DNA of 64,000 nucleotides from positions 14,265,501 to 14,329,500 of the forward strand of contig NC_088303.1 in NCBI RefSeq assembly GCF_032854445.1, in the 5' to 3' direction. The position numbers and the translations under genes were made by a program. How positions within the stretch are numbered: the stretch's first letter is position 1; every line of letters begins with the position of its first letter. This document shows, piece after piece, positions 24,916 through 38,439 of the stretch. The notes under the pieces were generated by a model. It saw only the letters and a program-made list of their open reading frames with translations, made no database searches and was not told the origin of the DNA. This DNA comes from Liolophura sinensis. Lineage: Eukaryota; Mollusca; Polyplacophora; Chitonida; Chitonidae.

Positions 24916-25054
24916 CCCCAGTACAAATTACAACGTAAAAATAACACAGTCAAGAGTAACAGGCACATGTTAAATTTTGCAAAATTGTAAAAATTGAAAA
25001 ATTGTGCAGCACCGAACTTCATATACGCCCAACGGGAGTCAGATTTCCGAATAG

Positions 25055-25922
25055 TTATTCATCTCTCTTATGGGCCCTACTCCGTCTCTGGCACAAGTTA
25101 CAGGTGCTACAAGAGCGATGGTTCCGGTACCGATAGTGTTGGCATATCCACCGCACATAGTAACACCATCGACACAGAGCCGGGAGTATATCCCTAAGCA
25201 AGTGCGGGTTACGCGACGGACGTTTCACTGAAACAGACAGAGTTTATGAATATTCAGTGACGCCATGACCTGGTGCAGAAAAAAACAATTTTCTGATGTT
25301 GGTGTGGAAAACAAGAATCGATTTTATTTTGGCTATTTTTCGTCAGGAAAGGCTTTTTTTTTTACAAACAATGTCGCTTTAACATATCAGAAATTGTATT
25401 TCATAAATGAAATTATCTTTTCATTGACACATTGTCTCATGCACAGCGGTGGAAATATTTCAACCGCGACGAAAATTATTTCCACCCTGGTGGAAAGATA
25501 TTTCTACGTGAAAAAATATTTTTCTTTGTAAAACTGTAGTTTTTCGTTACATTCCTACTTAATTAACTAATTTTCCTACGAAACAGGTTTGAGAAGTGGC
25601 AAACTAATAAATATATGTAGAAGCCGTATAAAAAACGAAATTGTACGGCAACAATACGCTCCCGTGAAAACAAGCCTTTGTTAAATGTGTTGTGGCGTTT
25701 CCCAAAATTGAGATTTTGTCGGATGACATTTCAATACCAGGCGGACATGTCTTTATGTCTTCCCGTATATACTTCCGGTCAGAAGGCGTCAGTGTACTTA
25801 CGTGAGAGGATGCCCAGATTCTGCCTTCTAACGCCAACAGCCTTGGTAACTTTGTTACCCGTCAAACCTTGCTGTATGGCGATAGACACAATGAAAACTA
25901 TCATCCAGACCATTTTCCTCAT
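25055..25922 (-). CDS. Putative secreted, highly basic six-cysteine peptide (two exons)
   Basis: Exon 1 runs 25922 to 25802, exon 2 runs 25227 to 25055 (TAA). The donor is perfect (CTCAC|GTAAGT), the acceptor is CTGTTTCAG, and both are phase 1, giving 97 residues. Residues 1-20 form a signal peptide (MRKMVWMIVFIVSIAIQQG), probably cut near G19-G22. A dibasic RR is at 32-33. Exon 2 encodes the mature region with cysteines spaced C-x2-C-x6-C-x10-C-x2-C-x2-C, rich in Arg, Tyr and Trp (for example LCRWCYYVRWIC), with about 12 Arg against 3 acidic residues. It ends in a basic tail (QRRSRAHKRDE). A TATA box at 26078-26087 and a poly(A) signal at 24910-24915 bracket the gene in the same orientation. 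I recognise no family. The charge and cysteines suggest an antimicrobial or signalling peptide, which is inference. Confidence 0.72.
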
Positions 25923-26077
25923 GTCTGATATCTTAATTGTTAATAAACTCAGCACTTGAAATTTGGAAAATCCTGAATGTAAACAGTTTCAACTGTTTGT
26001 GTCCGTATATACGGTTTTTACAATCATCATTTCCCTAAGCCTCACAAGTAACTCAAAGCAGAACATTGCGTGATCTC

Positions 26078-26087
26078 CTTATATATA
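26078..26087 (-). promoter_or_regulatory. TATA box of the basic six-cysteine peptide gene
   Basis: TATATATAAG on the minus strand, about 155 bases upstream of the ATG at 25922, which leaves room for a 5' UTR of about 125 bases containing short upstream ATGs. Confidence 0.6.
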
Positions 26088-27861
26088 GTCTTGTTTCCAA
26101 GAGAAAAGGCTAAGCCAAACATTTACATCAAATCATTCCAGGTGTCTATATATAGACCACGCGGAATTCCCCAACGTGTTTAAAGCAGTTCAGTATTATA
26201 TACCCTTAGCTGTATGGGTGAAACGTGAAAAAAGACAACACAATAACGTATATCTACTCAACCCACATATCTTCAAAGCATCGCTGGCGTTGCCATTATA
26301 AATTATAACATAACTTATAACATTATAAATACAACTTCTATCTTTTACAATACTTTTATTACAAGATGTCTTTCTGTGTAATGTATCGTGTATCTACATG
26401 TACATGTAACTTACAGAGTTAGTTATATAAGCTGATAACATCGACTGTTCATCACCATAAACGATATTATCAAATGACCGCGTAGGCCCTGCTACTAAAA
26501 AAGACCTGGGATTTCATTATCATATCACAATCTTCAATAATTCGCTTGAAGGAGTACTGTCCAAAGTTAGCTACTTGTGTTAAGTATAAAGATTATAACC
26601 CGTTTAACAGTATGTTACCAGGAGGGCCTCTGAGAAGCGTTATTATGACTTACAATCCACTAAAAACGATAGATTTGCTAAAGTAGGGGATGTCTAGCCG
26701 GCCGGCAGGCCGGAAAAGCTCAGCTTGTGACGTCAGAGATGGCCGACCCAAGTCTATCTGGCATATATAGCCTGATATTTCGTATCAAAACGATGTCATT
26801 TTAGAGACAGTTTCTAGCTGAACTCAAGCAAATATACTTTTGCTTTTTTCAGTTTGAATCCATAGTTGGCGACGTTGAAGTTCAGACTTATGACACAGCC
26901 ATCGCATGTCAGACTTGAAATTCTGAGTTTTTAGACGCTGAATTTGATATTTTTTCCAGGCATTTCCAACCGCACTGGCGATGCAGGCTGGTAAGCTATA
27001 CCTTTTGCATGTGTTACACTGTAGGTCTACATTTCGAGTGTATATCAGATTTAATATTTACTACTCTTTCCTTCTGTCCGCTTGACAATAAATATCATTC
27101 TATTCCTCGGGTGGATTTACTTCAAAAATGGGTTTGCGCAAATTAATATTCATGCATTTAGTCAAGACAATACTGAAAAAAATTCTTACGAATTCTTTTA
27201 TAATTGTCCTAGCTATAATGGTCGGAATAATTCAAACACGTCAAACAGGTATTACAGAGGGTAGCTTTGATCCTTCTTTTTTTCCCGCGGTGTCTCTAAT
27301 CCTCGTAATCTGGATCCGAGAATAAAACAAAGCGGGATGGATTATCACTATGTGATACTGCTTGGGCACCTACCCTGAGCAGTATTCAAAGAGATGTCAC
27401 TTGTTTTAGCACCTTTGATGGGCAAGTTTAATCAACAACCAGTATTTCCACCCTCACACATTAATTCTTGATCAACGCAGTTAAACGACATGATTAGCTT
27501 TGGATTGTTTTCGGTGTGAACCGTTCTCTGTAACCGGTCAGAAACCACAAACATTGCCGTAGCTGTCAAGAGCTGGCGTTGTTATACGCAGATTAAAATT
27601 TGTTAGTTCACTCACTGGCCCACAGGAGAGACACACCCAGTGGGATAGCGTGAATCAAGCGACATTCATTTGAAGCCATCACATGGCTGTACCTACTTTT
27701 CTATCATTTTATCGGCATACACAAGATTGATCAAACCAATGATGATTGAACTCCCGCATTGTTTAACACCCACCAAGTCCTATCAGCGGAGTTAATATAC
27801 AGATATTTAAACCCTAATATTTCCTCTCTGCTGTTAAACTTTAGTTGCCCGCCAGGATTTC
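26088..27861. other. Intergenic with weak exon-like signals
   Basis: A TGACGTCA site at 26728-26735 sits directly before ATGGCCGACCCAAG. A 31-base segment at about 26961-26991 is flanked by TTTTTTCCAG and GTAAGC as a micro-exon would be. An ORF at 27082-27264 has a hydrophobic start and an Asn/Tyr-rich end, but no ATG. These could be parts of an unrecognised plus-strand gene; support is weak. Confidence 0.3.
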
Positions 27862-28026
27862 TTATCCCAACTCCCGCCAGTCCGGTTTGGTGGGTATAAA
27901 ACCCGTCCGTCTCGTGCCGGGAATCCAAGATTTCTTGAGAGCCAAACCGTCTGGAAACTTGAAAAAAATAACTTCAGGGTTCTTCGATGACTTGTTTTTA
28001 CAACCGTATGCAGAACAACAAACCAT
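27862..28026 (-). CDS. THAP-type zinc finger, partial (first exon or relic)
   Basis: From the ATG at 28026 the minus strand reads MVCCSAYGCKNKSS, then IFFKFPDGLALKKSWI and TGFIPTKPDW. This matches the first two-thirds of a THAP C2CH domain: C-x(4)-C pair, F-x-F-P, a Trp in K.W, and PTK. The closing C..HF half is missing before the in-frame stop at 27862. It must be in another exon or be lost. THAP domains bind DNA and occur both in host transcription factors and in P-element-type transposases. A CRE-like TGACGTCA lies about 90 bases upstream of the ATG. Which of a real gene's first exon, a P-element relic or a pseudogene it is cannot be settled here. Confidence 0.68.
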   Translation of the reverse strand: MVCCSAYGCKNKSSKNPEVIFFKFPDGLALKKSWIPGTRRTGFIPTKPDWRELG

Positions 28027-28112
28027 TTCGTGTAGAAATTCGATATGTTTGTTGTCACTTGTCACTGAACTAAATAACGTTGCTCTGGCAGCTCGTAAAG
28101 GTTGGACCTATG

Positions 28113-28120
28113 TGACGTCA
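28113..28120 (-). promoter_or_regulatory. CRE-like site upstream of the THAP exon
   Basis: Perfect palindrome TGACGTCA, 87 bases upstream of the THAP ATG at 28026, a usual promoter distance for CREB/ATF sites. Confidence 0.4.
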
Positions 28121-31100
28121 TTCGGCGGAAACTACCGAGTGTTAGCGACAAATGCATAAACCCTGCCTCACAATGTAGTGATTTTAATGCCATATTACTC
28201 AGATTACTGTCATTTTTTCTTATATTTTTTTTACACTCAATTTAACAATATATACAGGGATAGTTAATTATGAATCTGGGCACTAACCCCTTAAGGCTGT
28301 AACAATGACACAGAACAAGTTGCCTCGTTTCAGTTCTGACCTCACTTTGAGTATTATTCTAACTGTGCATGTAAATGATTAAATAGTACCAACTTACACC
28401 AACTCTATCATGCTCAAGCAATGCACCACAAACAGTGAGAGCCAGTCCAAAAGTTCCATGTCCAAGACGAGGTTTGAACCTACAACTTCTTTCGTCTTCA
28501 TAAAGATTTCGCTGTGGATTGATATAAATATTTAAAAAACTTATGCCGCCAAAATACAGCACATTGCCCCTTATTACATTAAATAAATACATGCGTGATG
28601 TTACGTTTTGCTCACAAGTTTGCAAATAGCACGTATTTGTTATACCGTCTGGAATTAATGCTATTTTTCAAAGTGGGGTACACGTACATAACGGCTTAAT
28701 ATTAAATATTTACTTGTAAATAACTGATATATCCTGGGTGTATTGAAAGAATCAGAAACCCAGAATCGGTTACCTAAGGCCATAACGAACAGTCTATCTT
28801 CATATTTATTAGTTTTGTACACGTTTCTGCTTTGTTTTAAAGCGTTTTTATAATGCACTAACGATGCTAGGGTCGGTTGTTCAAAAAGTGTATTAAATGT
28901 TAATCCAGGCGTAAATCTTCATACCAGCCTTGGCCTAGAACAAAACTGATGGCCTTTTAGTCCAGACTGGTCCCCGTTCTTGACATTATGCTTATAATTT
29001 GGAGTGTTATTAACCAAGTTTCTATGTACATCAGTTTGCATAGTTCTTCCTGCAGTCATATTGCACAGACATATGACATATGTCATATGACTATAAACAC
29101 ATACATGGTATATAATTAAACACTTTTAATGGAAAATGGTAGAAGCTTTTATGTCTGTAAACCACTAACCCTAAACGGTATATATATAGGCTTCTCTGGC
29201 AAGAGTGTGTATATAACAATAAAACTTTATGCAGACTGGCTCACTGCAAACTGGCGCCCTCAAAAATATAACTTTACATCTAAACATGAGTAGAGAAAAG
29301 GCGATTCTTACCAGGTTAACAAGGGTACGAATGGCAACAGAACAAAGCTGCCCGGGGGTAACGCTGTAGTGCTTGTTTATTATCTAAGTGTATATTACCA
29401 ACTATTTTATGAGCACAAATACACCAAAAATTGAAATGTACCACAGGAAAGTACAAAGATGTACACAGGTTTGGACTGCATTATTAAACGTGCGAAAGAG
29501 TTGCACTGTCACATTGCACTGCTCTAACCTCTCAATACTGAGAGCCAAGCGAGGCAGCAAAAAGTACCACTCTTACAGTCTTCTATGACATGACCCGGGT
29601 TTGATCCCAAGTCTCCTTACTTCGAACGATATTTAATATTATTTCCCGTTGTTCACTCAAATCGCCGAGAGCTGCATTTCAGCGCTATGTTCTAACTGGT
29701 CACACAGGGCATCTATGTATATATGGCGATCTCTACTACGGCATCACGCTTAACACATACACGAAGTGTTGTCAGTGTGACGAGAGATGATCAGTAGGGT
29801 GTCTGTACATACGGTGACACTTGTGGGTACGTATAGCGCTACTGAATAATACTTGAGCTGTTATATTAATGGTGTATACAACTTCTGTGTCAGATAATTC
29901 AGGATACGACTTGACAGTGAAGGTTCCACACTTGATAACCACCTGGACACACGTGAGCTCCCTAATTCAGGATATAAACTGACAATGTAGTTAACTACTG
30001 CATGGTAGAGTGGTTAACTTAACAGCCGAGTCACACAAGCGTTTTTGGCCGCCAGTGAGGTAAATTCTGCGGCTTGCGTGCAAATGACCTGGTACGATAA
30101 GGCGGACAATTGGCACCAGAGAGGTACAATAAGAAAGCGCTAATTTCAAAATCACAGCACATTTCTGTAAATGTCCAATTCGGAAGTGTAAAACTTGGTC
30201 GAAGCACCCATAAAAGAGATGGTTGCTTAGTAATAAACCGCCAAATATGCACTCGAGATCAAAAACGCCAATTTTTGTTCAAACGAGGCACTGCTTCTTT
30301 AATTTACACTACGGAAATCGATGTTAACCAAAATATTATCTATAAACTTGTAAATCTGTATTTCTACGTGCTGTCAAAGTTTCGTTCTGGTTAACGTTGG
30401 TCTTCATATGTAAAAAAAAAACTTTGTAACGTGATCCGTTGTGTCATGTTTTGGCAAGTTTAAAATTCGTATTTCAACAATAGTCTCCCAGGCATCCTTC
30501 ATAGTACAGCGAAGTAACGTCCCTGTAGAAAACAGGTTGCAACTCGAGGATGAGTTCGAATCTGTGGGATTCTTTTTTTTCTTTGGCTGCATACTTCAAT
30601 TGAATAAGTGTTCTGAATTAGAACGGAGAACTGTCAAGCTATTATATTACGTAACGCGTGGCAACAACGGCGAACTCATGTGTGAATCCTGACTGAGAGC
30701 ACATGTGGTCTTCTACCTATCAGTAGCATTAACATGTTATTCGTAGCGGAAGTATAAAGCTGAACATTTGTTATATATGTATTTATTTGGTTCCTGCATA
30801 ACTGTGTTTTCAATTACTTTCAGAAATTTACAGTTGTCACATGCCTGCCATATAACGGGAAAAGAAGAATAAAACAGAACTGAAAAAGAAGTAGCTTTAC
30901 GACTGTGTCAGTAGCTGTCACTTACAGCTTTAGTCATTTTCGCTTCTTAAGGTGCACCGTTTCTTGCACTGGGCCCGATTCCCCGCCTTATCATACCAGG
31001 TCCTTTGGTATGTTAGTGCAGTGTATGTACATGCCCAGACAGTTCAAAAGTGCTCATAGATAAGTGTATGCGCTGCTTTTCCTCTCTACTACCGAAATTA

Positions 31101-31604
31101 GAGCTCTGAACAAAGTAAACTGTAACAGAATAACTATTTACAACTCCACACAGCCGTATACCATCGAGGATGCTTCACATACCAATGTTGGAATATGTAT
31201 AATATAATTGTTTTTTTCACTGATGTACATGAACATGTTGTATTAACTGTACAGCTGTCGAGGACGTCTCCCATTTAACACATCAGCATTCTCCAAAGTT
31301 GGTTCTTAGTTCATTTGCCAGGGTCATGAAGTAATGAAGTATACAAGTACTGTATAGAAATAATAAAGGTTTCCCTGTATCTGATACTCGCTGATGTTGT
31401 ATCATACATGCTAGCCATTGGCTACTCACGGTATATCTACTGAAATGAAGGTGATTATGCATTCAGCTTTGCCGTATTTTATCTTCATTTTGATTTCCCT
31501 CAATATCCTCGGGTGTTTTCTACGCTTCAATTACAAGTCTAATTTTGGCCCTTTTTATAAAACTTATAAGCGCACTTTTTTCAACGTTTCGGATTCCCTG
31601 ACCC
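28121..31604. other. Intergenic, no gene seen
   Basis: Several ORFs (28359-28625, 30031-30394, 30441-30692, 31418-31630) have no recognisable domain, and most lack a plausible start. A 20-bp perfect palindrome lies at 29070-29089. (Microsatellites are absent.). Confidence 0.35.
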
Positions 31605-32440
31605 AGTTTACTGTTTTAGTGTCACCATGATACACGTAATCTGTCACACAGTAGTGTCACAATATCACACGTTATATGTAACACAGTGGTGTTAACATGA
31701 CACACGTGATCTGTCACACAGTGGTATTAACATGGCACACGTGATCTATCACACAGTGGTGTTAACATGACACACGTGATCTATCACACAGTGGATTCAC
31801 CATGACACTCGTGATCTGTCACACGGTAGTGTCACCATATCACACGTGATCTTCCACACAGTAGTGTCAACATGGCCCACGTGACCTGTCACACAGTAGT
31901 GTCACAATGGCACACGTAATCTGTCACACAGTAGTGTCAACATGGCACACGTGGTATGTCACACAGTAGTGTAACAAAAACAAACATGGTCTGTCACACA
32001 GCAGTGTCAACATGTCACACGTGATCTGTCACACGGTAGTGTCAGCATGGCACACGTGATCTCTCACTATGTAGTGTAACAATGACATACGTGATCTGTC
32101 ACACAGTAGTGTCACCATGGTCCACGTGGTTCGTCACTCGGTAGCGTCACCATGAAATACGTTATCTATCACACAGTAGTGTAAGTATGACATACGTGAT
32201 CTGTCACACAGTAGTGTTGCAATGGCATACGTGATCTGTCACACAGTAGTGTCAACAAGCCACGCGGGATCTGCCACACAGTAGTGTCACCATGGCATGG
32301 ATGATTTATCACACGGTAGTGTAACAATGACATACGTGATCTGTCACACGGTAGTGTCAACATGGCACACGTGACTTGTCACACGGTAGTGTCACCATGG
32401 CACACGTTATCTGTCACACAGTAGTGTCATTATCTCGCAT
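31605..32440. repeat. 35-bp minisatellite carrying an E-box per unit
   Basis: About 24 copies of CACACGTGATCTGTCACACA-GTAGTGTCAACATGG. The CACGTG core (canonical E-box) is intact in many units; others have CACGTA or TACGTG. Unit length varies by one or two bases. Confidence 0.95.
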
Positions 32441-32559
32441 AGATGATACTGGTCTTATTTATTCTCTATTGCTCTTTCCTTATCTGATACTCACTATCTC
32501 TTACAAAAGACAAGTTTAACCGATATGACACTGTTACAAGTACACTTATTTAAACAGAC

Positions 32560-34245
32560 TCAACCTGTGGGTTTGATATGACACTTCCTTGTACCATCTG
32601 TTACAAAGAGCGGTTGGGCTGGATATGACGCCTCTGTTACAAAAAGCAGGTGGGTTTCATATGAAACCTGCACAAACCATCTGTTATAAAACAAGTGGGT
32701 TTGAAATGACACCTCCACCTACTTCTTACAACCAGCGGGCTGTGATATGGTTTCCACTAACAAAAGGCAGGCTGGCACGACCTAGGATCATCATACGCTT
32801 TTTCAACTGGATTTGATCTGACACGGTTGTACACTATGTCTAAAAAATCCCACTGGCCTGGATCTGACATCGCCACACTCTGTCTGTTCCAAAAGGCAGT
32901 TTGATTTGGTCTGACATCGTCATCCTCTGTCTGTTACAAAAGACCAGTACATTTGGCCTGGCATCATCACACTCTGTTTGATACAAAAGATCGGTAGATT
33001 TGGCCTGATATCATCACAAAATATAAGCGTCATGTAAGACGTATACCATTCGTACTCCGTAAAGGGCGTTCCAAATCGATAATTGCAAGATCCATTTCCA
33101 AAACAATGTTTAACACTAGCTCCCAAAGAGAAAGGTATGTAAGAAATTATACAAATAGGAAATAAAGCGGATAACACACAAGAGAGAAGCGATCAACATC
33201 ATATCCTATTTAATGAAAAAGGTCGGTGGATTTGGCCAGACATCATCACACTCTCTCTGTTACAATAGGCCGTCGATTTGGCCTGACATCATCACAGTGT
33301 GACTGTTACAAAAGGCCGGTGGATTTGGCCTGACATTGTCACACCCTGTCTGTTATAAAAGGCCGATGGATTTAGACTGACATCGTCAGCCTGATAGAAA
33401 AGGCCGGTGGATTTAAACTGACATCGTCACAACATGCGTGCGATTTTTTATTTGCGTGCGACAGTGTCTGAACATGTCAACCTGCCCTTTACTTGTGTGC
33501 GACAGTGTCTGATCATGTCAACCTGCCTTTCACTTGCCTGTGTTTGACAGGCTGAAATGGCACCTCCATGCACGACTTCTAATAAAAAAAAAAACAGAAA
33601 TGACATTTACATACATTGTATGTTACAAAGAGCAGGTGCGTTTAATATGACACCTCTATTTACTATCTATTACAAAAAGCGAATGGGTTTGATATGACAC
33701 CTTCATGCACTCACTGTCTGTTATAAAAAGCGGGTGGGTTGATACAACAACTACACAAACTATCTTTTATAGAACTAATGGGTTTGAAATGACACCTTCA
33801 TACACTACTTTTTACAAATAGGAGGTGGATTCGGAGTAATATCTCCATACACCATTTGTTAAAAAGAGCAGATAGGTTTGATATGACATCTCGACACACT
33901 GACTGTTACAAAAGAGCCGGTGAGTTTGATATGACACTTCCATTTACTATCTGTGACAAAAAGCGAACGGGTTTGATATTACACCTCCATGCACTCACTG
34001 TCTGTTACAAAAGCGGGTTGGTTGATACAAAAACTGCACAAACTATCTGTTACAGAGAAAATGTGTTTGAAGTGACACCTCCATGCATTACTTCTTACAA
34101 AAAGCAGGTGGTTTTGGAAGCAGGTGGTTTTGGAATGTCTCCATACACCATCTGTTACAAAAGGGGTGGGTTGATAAATGACAAATGGGTTTGATATGAC
34201 ACCTCGATACACTAAATGTTACAAAAAGCCAATGAGTTTGATATG
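32560..34245. repeat. Composite diverged tandem repeats, period about 45-65 bp
   Basis: Units such as GTTTGATATGACACCTCCAT-CACCATCTGTTACAAAA-GCAGGTGG fill 32560-32830 and 33600-34245. A sister type (GGATTTGGCCTGACATCATC-ACACTCTGT-TGTTACAAAAGGCCGGT) fills 32830-33430. A 45-bp duplication with GCGACAGTGTCTGA lies at 33453-33545. An unrelated segment interrupts at about 33010-33190. Confidence 0.85.
33010..33190 (-). repeat. Dispersed element with a conserved short reading frame (copy 1)
   Basis: This 180-base segment interrupts the minisatellite. On the minus strand it reads CNYRFGTPFTEYEWYTSYM within a longer ORF that begins hydrophobic. The same block occurs in plus orientation at about 50855-50935, where it reads QRFGTPFTDYEWYT. 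The differences inside the shared 14 codons are few and mostly conservative. It may be a repeated exon or a fragment of a transposable element; I do not recognise it. Confidence 0.6.
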
Positions 34246-34283
34246 TCAAAACTCGAGATAACACCTATTGTTGTCGTGTATAC

Positions 34284-34375
34284 TCCTACTGCAGTCCTGT
34301 TTAATCGGGAGTTTGTCTTGGTTTGTCGGCAATGAGACAGGACCTAGGCACGAGCAAATCAGGACTGTAGTAGGA
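34284..34375. repeat. Hairpin-forming inverted repeat
   Basis: TCCTACTGCAGTCCTG (34284-34299) pairs with CAGGACTGTAGTAGGA (34360-34375), 15 of 16 positions, around a 60-base loop. It could be a tiny MITE or a cruciform. Confidence 0.7.
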
Positions 34376-36339
<1,964 letters not shown>

Positions 36340-36541
36340 TTCATACAGTATTAATGAGTACATTTTATTATAGTTAATGTTTGAAGTTATTGTTGCCGAT
36401 TTGTCAGTGAGACTTCATTAGACGTCATTAGACCCACTCTAACATGTTATATTCATACAGTATTGATGAGTACATATTATTATAGTTAATGTTTGAAGTC
36501 ATTGTTGCCGATTTGTCAGTGAGACTTGTTAGAGTGGGTCT
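36340..36541. repeat. Duplicated block ending in a MITE-like element with 14-bp inverted repeats
   Basis: A block of about 85 bases (ATGTTATATTCATACAGTAT to GTCAGTGAGACTT) occurs at 36332-36416 and again at 36444-36526. The second copy is bounded by perfect 14-bp inverted repeats AGACCCACTCTAAC (36430-36443) and GTTAGAGTGGGTCT (36528-36541). The size of 112 bp suits a MITE. Confidence 0.8.
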
Positions 36542-38330
36542 TTCATTGTAAGATAAAAATTTAGGTTGCTTTGAATAAGGAAGTGAGTGGTGAGTACGTG
36601 AGGTGCATGACCAACAGCTGAAATTCCTTATTTTCCAGTTCCAAATTTCACAGGAAACATAACTAATTTTATTAGTTACGAGTTACATTCAGTGTCCAGT
36701 CAAACATCACTTCGAAGCATGCAGTTGCTAACATTTGTATTATATGTAGCCTATGTATACAGGCTATATACCTGGATTATGGCCATAGTGAGCCCGATTC
36801 GCCTCTGTCATCCCTTTCGAAAAATTCCGAGTTATGACGGAAAATTCGCATTAATGGGAATTGTACTCATAAAAAAGAAAATATGCCCTAAAAATGAAAT
36901 GCACCCAAATTTATGCAGCTTGATTTTCTTTAACATTTTTGTTACTTTGTCAGTCAATCCCCTAAATGTCAACACCTTACAACTTGCTTTACTAAAAGTA
37001 GCTATTTCTGGGAACTGGCGTCCTGTATCCGCCTTAAGACTCAAGCTTAACTTATTACATTCAGAACAATGGTGGTGCCCTTCGACTGGGACGTAGAAGC
37101 ACTGAGATTTAAGGAACGAATCTGCATCATCACATCATGATGTCTCTAGTTTAAAGGTGCTTATTTAGTATATCGTGAGTCAACAATGCCTACTGTGCTC
37201 GAAGCACTAAACTGTTGCATCAGGAGTATGCGACTACTTTTTCACGGATGTCTCCTTCATAAATTCGGCATGTACAACGAACGGACAATCATCATGCACA
37301 CTAGGTTCTAAAATGTAACCTACTGAAGTGATTAATCCAACATTTAATTCCAAAAACAAATGATATTCTCTGTAATCTCACAGATATAAAGGGAGAGTAT
37401 ACTGTCAAAATCTCTTCCTCATTCAAAGCAATCTAACTGATCTGCTTTAACTTAATTATCAAATAAAGCGTAAAAAACATCATAAAAGAATATGTTTTCA
37501 AGAGTATTAGAAAACACAACCATTTCTGTAAATTATTATTACCATAATATAATCCAGCAAAACGTTTTAAATACAGAGATCAAAATAACACCATAAATAC
37601 AAAATCAGACATTAACACTTCAGCATGGAATCACTGCTCAAAGCGAAAATGAAGGTATTTTACATGAATTAATCTATTTAGTTTTTGATCTTATTTGAAA
37701 AGGGAACTGACTATATTGTACTTTGTCATATCATATATTTGTAACCGCCTTAATTCCAATAAGTGATTAATTTGTGCACTTTAAAACACAGCTGAAATGA
37801 ATAAACAGATAAAAGAATTTATTCCGGCTCTTGATAACATAGGACCTAAACCATTTTCAACTGATCAAACATGCAAAAGTATTTACTTTAATAAACATGT
37901 GACATTGCTTACAGGTATATAGGTATTCCAACTGTATAGAATGACACCTACAGTAAATCTAAAGAGTTTAAAGCGTTTAAAGATTTGCATATTCCCTTCA
38001 AACGTATGCATAGACTTATATAGCTCCCATAATATTTTCACAGATCTGATACCGGCAAAACAATAAACCGGAAGACAGACATGACCTACGAACAAACCAT
38101 TTCTTCCGATTCAGTCACTCTTAATTCCTGTTCGATCCATAGTCTAAGTGACCAGTGTACGGATGCAATATGTGTAAGCACACCCACCCTCAACATATAC
38201 AGGTGTACATGTGACCAATCAGAAGTTTGTCGCTAAAAGCCGACATGGCGATCACACATTCTATGCAAATAGGCCTATATTTTAGGAACTGCAGGAAATT
38301 CCTCTTCGGTCTTCCGTTCCGGTTGGTCTG
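36542..38330. other. Intergenic; unassigned ORF
   Basis: The 134-codon ORF at 36692-37096 has an internal MQLLTFVLYVAYVYRLYTWI hydrophobic start but no recognisable domain. From about 38010 onward the sequence is shared with 52060-52440 and belongs to the duplicated peptide-gene unit. Confidence 0.35.
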
Positions 38331-38339
38331 TATAAAAAG
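38331..38339 (+). promoter_or_regulatory. TATA box of the four-cysteine peptide gene, copy 1
   Basis: TATAAAAAG, 109 bases before the ATG at 38440. In copy 2 (about 52610) the same place reads TGTAAAAAG. Confidence 0.7.
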
Positions 38340-38439
38340 AGCCCTTTTTGTGACCACTGCATAAAAGACATAGACCCACGTCCTGTCCAGATTCATCTGT
38401 TGTGTTTGTAGATTCGTGGTCATCTTACTATCTATCAGC

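Noticed and set aside
24994-25197. Plus-strand ORF over the basic peptide gene, and 25678-25959 plus
   Set aside because: They are antisense shadows; only the minus strand has signal peptide, splice sites, TATA and poly(A) signals in order.
36692-37096. 134-codon ORF as a gene
   Set aside because: No ATG at the ORF start, no domain, no splice or promoter support.
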